From: Bacteroidales bacterium
GTDB taxonomy: Bacteria > Bacteroidota > Bacteroidia > Bacteroidales > UBA1556
DNA length: 45,690 nt
Assembly (NCBI GenBank): GCA_015493685.1
Contig: WGCS01000286.1
Coordinates: forward strand, 1 to 45,690
Direction of reading: 5' to 3'
Shown here: piece after piece, positions 34,862 to 44,033 of the stretch
How positions within the stretch are numbered: the first letter of the stretch is position 1
Layout: every line of letters begins with the position of its first letter
Notes under the pieces: generated by a model
Database searches by the model: none
What the model was told of the DNA's origin: nothing
The model's input: only the letters and a program-made list of their open reading frames with translations
Position numbers and translations under genes: made by a program

Positions 34862-35335
34862 ATGGGACATATAGAAAAATTAAAAAAATTACCACCTGAA
34901 AGAGAAAAGGTTGAAACTGTTAAAATACTTAGGCAGTTGAGTAAAGCATCTCAATCTCTTGGCGAATTAAAAGGAATAGCAAAGACAATTCCAAATCAAG
35001 CAATGTTGGTAAATGCAGTTGTTTTACAAGAAGCAAAAGATAGTTCTGAAATTGAGAATATCATTACCACACAAGATGAATTATATAAAGCACTCGCATC
35101 ACAAAATAAACAACCTTCACAGGTAAAAGAAGTAATTAATTACAGAAAAGCAATCTTTACTGGATTTGAACTGATAAAACAACAAGGTTTTTTAAGAGTA
35201 AAAGACATTGAAACTATTCAAAAAACAATTATTGAAAATAATGCAGGAATAAGAGCAATGTCAGGAACAGTTTTGAAAAATGACAAAACAGGAGAAATAA
35301 GAATTTATAAGGGAACAGTAACGGTGATGTATTGA
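34862..35335 (+). pseudogene. Truncated Fic-family protein (N-terminal half only)
   Basis: The frame encodes 157 residues. It matches the N-terminal half of class II Fic proteins, which are usually about 350 residues: a Fic_N region 'LPPEREKVETVKILRQLSKA', the inhibitory motif 'SSEIEN' (form [ST]xxxE[GN]) near residues 61-66 in 'EAKDSSEIENIITTQDEL', then 'NYRKAI' and 'VKDIETIQKTIIENNAGIRA'. After 'TGEIRIY' the similarity stops, and the catalytic HPFxxGNGR loop is not found in any frame up to 35668. It therefore cannot AMPylate targets. It may be a dead gene or a short expressed inhibitory fragment. The following sequence is richer in G and C and looks inserted. Confidence 0.75.
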
Positions 35336-35668
35336 AAAAAAAAAATGAATTTATTCCCACCCAAAACAGCCATACACATCCTGCAAAACGCTAAAACCCT
35401 CGCAACTCCTTTTGCAGCAAGAGTATGACTGCCCTACTCCGAAGAAAAGATCCTTCTCCGAAGTAAACCTACGAAGGAGAAGCCCAGACAGAGAACAAAG
35501 GCTATATGTAATACGGGATGTATCCTGAATTGGAAGCGTGTTGAAAGAAAGCAAAATTATTGTAAATTTGACAATTAATTGTTTAAAAAACCCGCAATAC
35601 ACATAGCCCAACCGATATTTAATTTAGTCTAACTATCTTATCCTCCACTATTTATACCATTTTAACTA
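35336..35668. repeat. Gene-free, inverted-repeat-rich stretch after the Fic remnant
   Basis: An imperfect pair, GGCTATATGTAATACGGG (35500-35517) and CCCGCAATACACATAGCC (35591-35608), matches at 15 of 18 positions. CTTCTCC (35453-35459) pairs with GGAGAAG (35476-35482). Base composition up to about 35530 is visibly less AT-rich than the flanks. The minus-strand frame 35351-35611 runs through these repeats and is not a credible gene. Confidence 0.5.
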
Positions 35669-38600
35669 TTATATCCACTTTATCAATGGAAAATCTTGAC
35701 GGTGAGGCAACAATGGATGTTTGGGAAATACTCTAAAACCAAAGTTGAATACACCTGCCCTTGAAAAGGGTAATTGTATTTCATATTGTGCCACTCCATC
35801 TTGGAACTTACTCATTTTAAGTTCTTGCATTTCAGAAACAGCCTTAATTTGTTGATTTTCTTTATTCCCAAAAACAATTTCTACTCCAACATCAGAAGGG
35901 TCGCAATCTCCTAATCGCAACAGCACTCTAGCTGTAAACTTATCACCTAATTTCATGGGAACAGCGTTGGAATCAGGATAATCAATATGAACAACATCAA
36001 AAGAGCTCCATTTGCCAGTAAATCTTTCCTTCCAGGCGACCAAGTCTTTCATCTTGGAAAAATCTTTCTCTGCCAATTCTCTATATCGCTTTATCTGAGG
36101 TTGATAATACTTATTATTGTACTCATCAAACATCCTCTTCATGGTAAAGCGAGGTGAAATATCAGCTATATTTTTCTTAATCATAGCAATCCAATCTTCA
36201 GGAATGCCCTCACTATTTTTCCTATAAAATGTAGGGGCTATCTCCTGTTCAAAGATATTATACATCAACGAAGCATCAAGCATATCCTGCTGGCTTTGGT
36301 CATCATACATCCGTTTTTCGCTAAGCGCCCAACCGGCTCCTTCGCGATATCCTTCTGCCCACCATCCATCGAGTACACTAAAATTAAGTACTCCATTCAT
36401 TACCGCTTTTTCACCACTGGTACCACTGGCTTCCAATGGACGAGTAGGATTATTAAGCCAAACATCCACACCGCTAATAAGTCGTTTTGCTAAAGAAATA
36501 TCATAATTCTCCACAAAAATTATCTTTCCTACAAACTGGGGCATCTTACTAATTTGAACAATTTTTTTAATAAGATCCTGTCCTGCCTTATCTGCAGGAT
36601 GCGCCTTACCGGCAAAAATAAATTGAATTGGCCTTTGAGGATTATTAACGATTTCATCAAGCCGTTCCAAATTATTGAAAAGTAAATGAGCCCGCTTATA
36701 CGTTGCAAAACGACGCGCAAAACCAATAGTTAGCACATCCTCTTTAAGATTATTAAGAACATCAATCATATAACGTGGCGATTCATTACGCTCCTGCATA
36801 TCTTCTTCGATACGTTGATGCAGATAATCCATCAATTTCTTACGCTGTTTGGCACGCAAATCGAAGATAAATTTATCGTCTATTTCATAAATTTTGTCCC
36901 AATTGACTTGTTTTTCCTGATTAGTAAAAAAATGTGAATCAATTTGGGTGTATAGCCTGCTCCAATCTTTAGAAGCCCAAGTAGGCAAATGCACACCATT
37001 AGTTATATAGCTTATATACAGTTCATTGGGATAATATCCAGGGAACATATCAGCAAACATCTCTTGGGTAACGCGACCATGAATCTTACTAACTCCATTC
37101 ATCCCCTGCGACAAACGCGCTGCCAGTACACTCATGGAAAATTTCTCCGTATGGTCTTTAGCATTTACTCTGCCCAATGCCATAAAATCGTCCCACGAAA
37201 TGTTTAGTCGCTCCGCATAATGAGGCAAATAGGCTCTCAGCAAATCTTCATCAAAGCGATCGTGACCTGCCGGAACGGGAGTATGTGTGGTAAACAACGT
37301 TGATGCACGCACCATCTCAGTAGCCTGCGCTATATCCATCTTATAATCTGAGATATATTTCCGCAGCCGCTCCACTCCTATCATGGCAGCATGGCCCTCA
37401 TTACAATGGTATAATTCGGGTTCTACCTTTATGGCGTCGAGCAAACGAATCCCACCAACGCCCAGCAACAACTCTTGTAAAAAACGATTATTATGGTCTC
37501 CACCATAAAGTTGATAGGTGATTCTTCTGTCAGCAGCGGTGTTTTCATCAATATCGGCATCAAGCAAATAAAGCGCTACCCTACCAACATTTATTTTCCA
37601 CACCTTTGCTCTTAACACTCGCCCCGGCAACGAAATCCCAATACTCAGCCAATTACCTGCTTTATCCCGAACAGGATTTAATGGTAAATGGGCAAATTTT
37701 TGGGGACTAAAAGTTGCTACCTGGTCTCCAAATTGAGTAATCTTCTGACGAAAATAACCATAGCGATATAACAAACCTACCGCAATCATATTTATATTAT
37801 TATCACTAGCCTCTTTAATATAATCTCCTGCCAGAATTCCCAATCCGCCACTGAATATCTTAATGGAGTCGTGCAAACCAAACTCCATACTAAAGTAGGC
37901 AATAGCTTCACCAATATTATGTTCTTTCTGCGCCATATAGTTTTTAAAATCCTTATGAACCTTATTCATTCTGTCCATAAAAACAGCATTCTCTTCCAAT
38001 GCTTTAATCTGATCTATATTGAGGGATTCTATCAATGAAATAGGATTGTATTCCATCTCTTTCCATAGTACAGGATTTACACTTTTGAACATGATTGCTG
38101 CTTCAAAATTCCATGTCCACCAAAGGTTGTTTGCCAATTCTGCCAATGGCTTAAGGCTAGTAGGTAAGTTGGGTTTTACCAAGGCTTTTTTCCACATAGG
38201 TGTCTGGCTTACTAGTTGGCCAAAATTCACCCCCTGCTGATGAAATAGATGCTCTTCAATGGCTAAATGCCTATTTCCAACTTTTACTTCTGCCAATCGA
38301 TAAGCTTTATAATAAAATTGAATTAACTTGGGCCATAAGGTAGTCTTAGACAAGCTCTGTGCCTGCTTGCGAACTTTCCTTACGTCCTCAGCACCCAAAT
38401 TAAAATAGTAGAGTATGGAATCGGTTAAACTCTCCACTACTTCCACCGTATTATCATCGGAGCGTTCAATTACCTTGGCTGCATTATTCCCTTTTGCTAC
38501 TTCCTCTTCAATCCAAAGTCCAAATCCTGCGAGATTGGTTGTAATAGTAGGTATTTTAAAAGCCAGACTCTCCATAGGGGTATAGCCCCAAGGTTCGTAA

Positions 38601-39883
38601 TATGAAGGAAATACACTCAAGTCAAAACCTATCAACAGATTATAATACGAAATATCAAAAATACCATCATCTCCGTCGAGGTAAACAGGTGTAAATACAA
38701 TTTTAACACGTGATTCCGGTGAATTTGAGAATCCCAATTCACCAATACGCTGCATAATCGGGTCCCTATCAATATCGTAAAGGCGATGAGTGATAAACTT
38801 TGGATCGCCACCATATTTACCTGAGTTTAATCGGAAAAGCACATCTGCATCAGCTTCTGCATGATGGGCCGGCACAGCAATAAAGGCAACAATATCTCTT
38901 TCAGCATCCAGCTTATTACTTATCTTTTTCAAGGCGTCAAGAAATATATCAATACCCTTATTCTTAAACTCATAACGGCCACTATTAACAACAAAATAAG
39001 GATTATTTAATTGGTAGCCCAATACAGCCTCACTCACTTTCACAAGTTTCTCTTGGGATTTCTTTCTATTTTCTTTGAATTCCTGTCCCTTGGGAACAAA
39101 GCCATCATCAAAACCATTGGGAGTAACCACATCAGGAGTTTTCTTAAGCAAGGCTTCACATTCTTTGGCAGTAATATCACTAACTGTTGTAAAAACATCA
39201 GCCTGGTCTGCAGCTATACGCTCCATGGAATATTTTGCCGTAATATTGAATTGCTTGGCAATAAGATGAGGGGAATAATCATATAACTTGGAATATAATG
39301 GCATATTATTACCTGCCAATACCCGTCCCATTATTGTTGCATGAGTGGTAAATACGGTAGCAATATAGGGAGCTTTATCTTTTAAATACAATATTCCCGA
39401 GCCGGTCATCCACTCATGAAAATGAGCCACAAATGAAATATTCTCGCTATAATTAAACCGTGAAAACGATTCAATAACCTGAGCAGCAGCATAACCAAAC
39501 ATAGCCGGTTCAATATAGTCCCATTGGCCATTTAGAGAATCTAATTTGAATTTCTGCCACAAGTCGGTAAAAATTTCATTCTTCTTTGCAAATAAAGGAG
39601 TATAATCTACCAGAATAGTTATGGGCTTGGAATTGATATTCCACCGTCCTAATCGTATTTTCAGGCCCAAAGATTCAGCCTGATTTCTCCATTCAAAAAA
39701 CAAGTCTGTATCTTCAATAAATTCTATATTTTCTTTCTCGTTGAGTATATCCGGACCAATAAAAATATGATTATCTTTATATTCCTTAGCCAATACGGCA
39801 GCTTTAGTGGCAACAACGGTATTTATACCACCTACCTTATTACACACTTCCCAACTTACCTCAAATAATGCCTTATTATTCAT
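35669..39883 (-). CDS. Glycogen synthase-alpha-glucan phosphorylase fusion (GT3-like + GT35)
   Basis: The protein has 1404 residues. The N-terminal half (about 1-545) is a glycogen synthase of the GT3-like type, with 'EVSWEVCNKVGGINTVVATK', 'VAHFHEWMTGSGI', 'TVSDITAKECEALL' and 'PSYYEPWGYTPMESLAF'. A linker domain (about 560-660, 'LANNLWWTWNFEAA') resembles DUF3417. The phosphorylase (about 665-1250) has 'AYFSMEFGLHDSIKIFSGG', 'YHCNEGHAAM', 'TTHTPVPAGHDRF', 'FARRFATYKRAHLLF' and the PLP lysine in 'ASGTSGEKAVMNGVLN'. The final 110 residues form a beta domain. One chain thus makes and breaks alpha-1,4-glucan. It is transcribed alone with a long upstream gap. The fusion is known in Bacteroidota. 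Confidence 0.92.
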   Translation of the reverse strand: MNNKALFEVSWEVCNKVGGINTVVATKAAVLAKEYKDNHIFIGPDILNEKENIEFIEDTDLFFEWRNQAESLGLKIRLGRWNINSKPITILVDYTPLFAKKNEIFTDLWQKFKLDSLNGQWDYIEPAMFGYAAAQVIESFSRFNYSENISFVAHFHEWMTGSGILYLKDKAPYIATVFTTHATIMGRVLAGNNMPLYSKLYDYSPHLIAKQFNITAKYSMERIAADQADVFTTVSDITAKECEALLKKTPDVVTPNGFDDGFVPKGQEFKENRKKSQEKLVKVSEAVLGYQLNNPYFVVNSGRYEFKNKGIDIFLDALKKISNKLDAERDIVAFIAVPAHHAEADADVLFRLNSGKYGGDPKFITHRLYDIDRDPIMQRIGELGFSNSPESRVKIVFTPVYLDGDDGIFDISYYNLLIGFDLSVFPSYYEPWGYTPMESLAFKIPTITTNLAGFGLWIEEEVAKGNNAAKVIERSDDNTVEVVESLTDSILYYFNLGAEDVRKVRKQAQSLSKTTLWPKLIQFYYKAYRLAEVKVGNRHLAIEEHLFHQQGVNFGQLVSQTPMWKKALVKPNLPTSLKPLAELANNLWWTWNFEAAIMFKSVNPVLWKEMEYNPISLIESLNIDQIKALEENAVFMDRMNKVHKDFKNYMAQKEHNIGEAIAYFSMEFGLHDSIKIFSGGLGILAGDYIKEASDNNINMIAVGLLYRYGYFRQKITQFGDQVATFSPQKFAHLPLNPVRDKAGNWLSIGISLPGRVLRAKVWKINVGRVALYLLDADIDENTAADRRITYQLYGGDHNNRFLQELLLGVGGIRLLDAIKVEPELYHCNEGHAAMIGVERLRKYISDYKMDIAQATEMVRASTLFTTHTPVPAGHDRFDEDLLRAYLPHYAERLNISWDDFMALGRVNAKDHTEKFSMSVLAARLSQGMNGVSKIHGRVTQEMFADMFPGYYPNELYISYITNGVHLPTWASKDWSRLYTQIDSHFFTNQEKQVNWDKIYEIDDKFIFDLRAKQRKKLMDYLHQRIEEDMQERNESPRYMIDVLNNLKEDVLTIGFARRFATYKRAHLLFNNLERLDEIVNNPQRPIQFIFAGKAHPADKAGQDLIKKIVQISKMPQFVGKIIFVENYDISLAKRLISGVDVWLNNPTRPLEASGTSGEKAVMNGVLNFSVLDGWWAEGYREGAGWALSEKRMYDDQSQQDMLDASLMYNIFEQEIAPTFYRKNSEGIPEDWIAMIKKNIADISPRFTMKRMFDEYNNKYYQPQIKRYRELAEKDFSKMKDLVAWKERFTGKWSSFDVVHIDYPDSNAVPMKLGDKFTARVLLRLGDCDPSDVGVEIVFGNKENQQIKAVSEMQELKMSKFQDGVAQYEIQLPFSRAGVFNFGFRVFPKHPLLPHRQDFPLIKWI

Positions 39884-40535
39884 GCTCTTCTATTTATATT
39901 TTTGTATCATCTTAACTAAAATAACAGTCCATTTAATTTCGAGAACAATTCACTATTAAATGCAAAACTATTCCTTTTAAATCCACTAAATATCCTAATC
40001 AAGAATTATCTAATCAAAAAAAATCACTTTCTTGTTCTCTTCAAAATATCCATTATTCACTCACAATCCTTATGTTTTTAAACAATCTGGCAACGATTCC
40101 GCTAAAATAGTTGTAAAACACAAGTTATCAATATGTTAACAAGAATATAACAGAGAACTAATTCAGTTCAAAAATACTTAAATATTCAGTGTTACCGGAT
40201 TATATTTTTGTTAATTATCAAAAAAAGCTAACACAAATACTCACTACCGATTTAAGCACCAAAGATTAACTTTATAACCTAACTCACCTATTTATTAGAG
40301 CTACTATAGATGAGCGCAGTCTAAAAAGGTATATTTTTGTCAAAATCAGGACGGAAGAGATTTCGAAACAGGAGTTAACTCATTGTTAATAAGGATTAAA
40401 AAAATTCCAGCAACGCAAAGTTTGACAACAAAGGCCCTTTTTAGACCAAACTCATAAATCAAAACCAAAGAGATTCAGATAGGATATATTATAATTATAT
40501 CTTCACTTTCTCAAAGCCGTATTCAGCTACAGCCA
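39884..40535. other. Long gene-free region upstream of the glycogen synthase-phosphorylase
   Basis: No reading frame is credible in these 652 bases. They hold the phosphorylase promoter element at 39963 and two plus-strand TATTTTTG elements (40203-40210 and 40332-40339) that precede no gene. GAGTTAACTC at 40372-40381 is a perfect 10-base palindrome. An untranslated RNA is possible. Confidence 0.5.
39963..39970 (-). promoter_or_regulatory. -7 promoter element for the glycogen synthase-phosphorylase gene
   Basis: On the minus strand TAGTTTTG lies 79 bases before the ATG at 39883. Confidence 0.4.
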
Positions 40536-41531
40536 TTATAGAAAACGTATTCCGCCACCAAGAGAAATAGTGATAAAGTTATTTTTAATATTTACCTGTT
40601 TAATATGAAAAGAAGAACTCATATAGGTAAAAGATAATTTCACAAAAGCATTATCGGAATTATAACCTAATACTTGCTGAAACTTAAAACTTGGTGCCAA
40701 TTGCACCCCGTATTTCCTATTGCTTTTTAGTTGATATGCCTGCAACTGAAATCCAATACCTACATGAGCTAAAGTGGCAATATAATAGTTACGATACACA
40801 TAGGTATAAACATAACCGGGACGAATATTAAAACTATAGAACCTTCCTTTATCCAGTTGATTAACTTCAGGATAATAGGACTGCTGGCTAAAAGGAATAA
40901 TACCCGAATCAGATTGTAATCCGGCATAAGTAATTCCCATTTGTAAAGCTATTCCTCCGGCGCTTCTCAATTGCTTTTCAGATTGCTGAAGAACTGCTTT
41001 TAACGATAACTTACGAGAGAAAACCATGTGAGTAAATAAACCGATATTGGTCGTCCTTAAATCAGAACGAAAGGGATATCTCTGTCTATCAGTCCAGCCC
41101 GGAATATTAAGTGCCGGGTTGGCCAAATAATAGCCCTGATTTCTTACCCAATAGAAGTCCAAACCCCAATTGAGGAAATGAGTTTGAGTATTCAAATACA
41201 AGCCATAAGAATTGGTATTCCCTTTATCATTAAGGTAAGAAGGTATACGAAATGAGAATCCCAGACGCAACCACTTATAGGCTCCCACAATAGCCATTTT
41301 CATTGGGGTATTAGGTTTATACACTATTTTATTGCCATTTCCACTTAAAGCTTCGATAGAAAGATTATTTGTTTTTAGATAAAAGGAAGGATTGATAAGA
41401 AATTTAAACGGTAAGGGCGAAATATAAATGCTATCAGGTGGATACTTCTCTTTGAACTCTCTTATTTTCTGAGCTTGTGCATAACTAAAAGCAAGCAATA
41501 TAAAAACTAGCAATACTAAAAACTTCTTCAT
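40536..41531 (-). CDS. DUF4421-family outer-membrane protein
   Basis: The protein has 331 residues with a signal peptide ending 'FSYAQAQ'. The mature part fits DUF4421: 'PLPFKFLINPSFYLKTNNL', 'YKWLRLGFSFRIPS' and repeated aromatic strands to the end 'ITISLGGGIRFL', so an outer-membrane barrel ending in Leu is likely. The family is confined largely to Bacteroidota and has no known role. The gene starts 5 bases after the T9SS plug-type gene, so they form one operon. A joint role at the outer membrane is inference. Confidence 0.78.
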   Translation of the reverse strand: MKKFLVLLVFILLAFSYAQAQKIREFKEKYPPDSIYISPLPFKFLINPSFYLKTNNLSIEALSGNGNKIVYKPNTPMKMAIVGAYKWLRLGFSFRIPSYLNDKGNTNSYGLYLNTQTHFLNWGLDFYWVRNQGYYLANPALNIPGWTDRQRYPFRSDLRTTNIGLFTHMVFSRKLSLKAVLQQSEKQLRSAGGIALQMGITYAGLQSDSGIIPFSQQSYYPEVNQLDKGRFYSFNIRPGYVYTYVYRNYYIATLAHVGIGFQLQAYQLKSNRKYGVQLAPSFKFQQVLGYNSDNAFVKLSFTYMSSSFHIKQVNIKNNFITISLGGGIRFL

Positions 41532-41536
41532 TGATT

Positions 41537-42823
41537 CTAGTTAAGCTGAAAAGTTTGATATCCCAATAGTTTATCCCAATTATCACCTTGATCGCGGTAA
41601 TAAACAAAAACAGTATAGGTATTCTCTGTTGCACTGTGATTCCCTTCAAAAGCAGCCACATTCCCTTCTGTGGCAGTATTGGGCAAATAGATGTACTGAT
41701 AATTATATACCCCTTGCTTTAACATCATTGTCTTGGTATAAGTTTGCGTTAGTTTATCATAAACCATTCGCGACCTACCATCGAATTGCCAATCAGTAAA
41801 AGCACCCATCACATATACTCCCCCATTTGCGCATACTGAATCTAATTTCAGCGAAAAATCAACAAGAGCATAGTCCGACTCCACATGCTGGCTCATCACC
41901 GGATTATCCCAATCGATAATGGCAAAATTACCATCTAAGTCATGATATCTAAGGTATGGATTATGCGCTCTACTCCTGTCTGTCAATAGATTGACATGAT
42001 AAACTCCAGAATTAAAATTAATATTTCTCACCCGCGAAGAAGGAGTATTCAAACTTCGTATATCAACCATTCTAAATTCGTTACCACCATCAAAAAGAAT
42101 ATCATTATTCAAATTAAAATACATATATTCATTGGTCATAATCTGAGGCTGATGACGTACGATTCGATTATCTTGCCTCCCATTTTGTTGTACAACAAGA
42201 GTAAAATTCTGATATACGTTAGGCATGCTATACGACTGCAAATTTATTCTCACATACATTTCTTGCATTGTTTCGCTATACTGTGGCGCCTTGGCAATAA
42301 AATATTGTGTCACCACTCCTACTCTATTCTCTACCACATACATTCTACGGGTTATTATCGGCTGGTCGGCTTCTCCTTCATGATAAACTTCCAGTATATA
42401 ATTTCCTGCTTTTGTAATAGTAATATTATCCGATGGAATTATGGTTGAATAGTGCGTATATTGTGTTGTAGTATTAAAAGAAACCGAATTGGAGTTAAAA
42501 TAATCCTCAGTCATACCGTCGATATATTCCATGGGAAGTAAATCAGCCGGAGTCCAATCAGCATTGCATAAGATAAAAGTATAATAATATGTCTCGGACT
42601 GAGCCTCCATATCATCAAAGGATAAAGTAATGGTATTCTTTGAATTAAGCTCAATAATAGGAATAGTAAAGTGATCACCTGTTTTATACAGCTCTACACT
42701 TTTATAACGATTGCTATACACATAATTATCATATCTTATGTGGTTCGAATCATAATAGCTATCCTGTTGGGCCAATAGGTTTAAGGAAAATAGCAATCCA
42801 AATAGTAATGTAATAATTTTCAT
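41537..42823 (-). CDS. DUF5103/type IX secretion system plug-family protein
   Basis: The protein has 428 residues with signal peptide 'MKIITLLFGLLFSLNLLAQQ'. It matches the DUF5103 family, renamed after the Plug protein that closes the SprA translocon of the T9SS: 'IIELNSKNTITLSFDDMEAQ', 'YYYTFILCNADWTPADLLP', 'TRRMYVVENRVGVV', and a C-terminal 'MGAFTDWQFDGRSRMVYD' to 'MLKQGVYNYQYIY' module. It is likely periplasmic. Whether this paralogue plugs SprA or serves another task is unclear, since no sprA or porV is here. The DUF4421 gene follows after 5 bases. Confidence 0.85.
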   Translation of the reverse strand: MKIITLLFGLLFSLNLLAQQDSYYDSNHIRYDNYVYSNRYKSVELYKTGDHFTIPIIELNSKNTITLSFDDMEAQSETYYYTFILCNADWTPADLLPMEYIDGMTEDYFNSNSVSFNTTTQYTHYSTIIPSDNITITKAGNYILEVYHEGEADQPIITRRMYVVENRVGVVTQYFIAKAPQYSETMQEMYVRINLQSYSMPNVYQNFTLVVQQNGRQDNRIVRHQPQIMTNEYMYFNLNNDILFDGGNEFRMVDIRSLNTPSSRVRNINFNSGVYHVNLLTDRSRAHNPYLRYHDLDGNFAIIDWDNPVMSQHVESDYALVDFSLKLDSVCANGGVYVMGAFTDWQFDGRSRMVYDKLTQTYTKTMMLKQGVYNYQYIYLPNTATEGNVAAFEGNHSATENTYTVFVYYRDQGDNWDKLLGYQTFQLN

Positions 42824-42840
42824 TGATTAAAATATTTATG

Positions 42841-42848
42841 CAAATATA
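42841..42848 (-). promoter_or_regulatory. -7 promoter element for the T9SS plug-DUF4421 operon
   Basis: On the minus strand TATATTTG lies 17 bases before the ATG at 42823. Confidence 0.45.
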
Positions 42849-42968
42849 GTTTAAAAAGATAATGTGAATTATAGTTTTGAAATTTCAACCCCTATTTTTT
42901 TAGCACTTTATTATTGAAAGTTGCTTACATTGGCCTCATAAGAAACACAAAACATGAATATTATTTTT

Positions 42969-44033
42969 TTAAATTATTGCGCCGGGCTTGTCAGAGACTC
43001 CTTTCTCAGTAATATAAGCCGACACTAATCGTGCCGGAGTAATATCAAAACCGTAATTTAATGCTTTGGTATTTTCAGGGGCAATACGAAAGTTCACCTC
43101 TTTTCCTTGATGCCACCCTTGCATAAAAAGCACTTCATCAGCGTTTCTTTTCTCTATCGGTATTTCCAACAAACTATTTTCGATACTACTATCATAAGTA
43201 GTTGAGGGGAAAGCTACATAAAAAGGCACTTCATTATCATTAGCGGCCAATGCTTTAAGGTAAGTACCAATTTTATTGGCCACATCGCCATTTTTACTAA
43301 CTCTATCAGCTCCCACTATAACCATATCTACCTTTTGATGTTGCATTAAATGTCCACCGGCATTATCTACTATCAACGTATGAGGAATTCCTTGCTGTCC
43401 CAATTCCCAGGCGGTCAACCTTGCACCTTGATTACGTGGTCTTGTTTCATCTACATACACATGAACTTTCAGTCCACGATTAAAAGCTTCGTAAATTGGA
43501 GATAAGGCTGAGCCATAATCCACAAAAGCCAACCAGCCCGCATTACAATGAGTAAGTATATTAACAGTATCCCCATTTTTCTTTTTGGAAATTGCCTCGA
43601 TAAGAGGAAAGCCATTTTCACCAATTTGCCTACAAGCATTGGCATCCTGGTCACTAATCTGCTGTGCTATATACTTTGCCTCCTCAGCTCTACTTTCCGA
43701 CCCAACATTTTTTAGCCCTTTTGACATTAAATCCAATGCAGCCTGTAAATTTATTGCCGTTGGTCTGGAGCTGGCAAGATAAGCTGCCGAAGAGGTGATT
43801 TTATTCCATTGAGGCAACTGCCGCACCGACAAATACAGTCCCCATGCTGCTGCCGCCCCTATTAAACCGGCACCACGCAAATGCATCTCTTTAATGGCCA
43901 CATACATCTCCTCCATCGTTGCAATAGATTCAATTTTAAATTCAAAAGGTAATAAACGCTGGTCAATAATTTTAACCATTTTATCATCCTCATCATACCA
44001 AATAGTTCTATAATGCCTCTCCCCAACTAACAT
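42969..44033 (-). CDS. mtnA: MtnA-family S-methyl-5-thioribose-1-phosphate isomerase
   Basis: The protein has 354 residues. The catalytic Cys lies in 'NILTHCNAGWLA' near 165, and the catalytic Asp in 'VIVGADRVSKNGDVANKIG' near 240. The phosphate-binding loop near 52 is 'RGAGLIGAAAAWG', where RGAPAIG is usual. The C-terminus has 'VPFYVAFPSTTYD' and 'ITPARLVSAYITEKGV'. The enzyme isomerises methylthioribose-1-phosphate to the ribulose form in methionine salvage. No other salvage gene is near, and the changed loop leaves room for a related sugar-1-phosphate isomerase. Confidence 0.85.
   Translation of the reverse strand: MLVGERHYRTIWYDEDDKMVKIIDQRLLPFEFKIESIATMEEMYVAIKEMHLRGAGLIGAAAAWGLYLSVRQLPQWNKITSSAAYLASSRPTAINLQAALDLMSKGLKNVGSESRAEEAKYIAQQISDQDANACRQIGENGFPLIEAISKKKNGDTVNILTHCNAGWLAFVDYGSALSPIYEAFNRGLKVHVYVDETRPRNQGARLTAWELGQQGIPHTLIVDNAGGHLMQHQKVDMVIVGADRVSKNGDVANKIGTYLKALAANDNEVPFYVAFPSTTYDSSIENSLLEIPIEKRNADEVLFMQGWHQGKEVNFRIAPENTKALNYGFDITPARLVSAYITEKGVSDKPGAII

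Noticed and set aside
35500-35608. Integron attC site
   Set aside because: The outer box reads GCCCAAC at the 3' side, the reverse of the RYYYAAC...GTTRRRY order, and no integrase is present.
35351-35611. 86-codon minus-strand reading frame
   Set aside because: It lies inside the inverted-repeat stretch, and its sequence looks like translated repeat.
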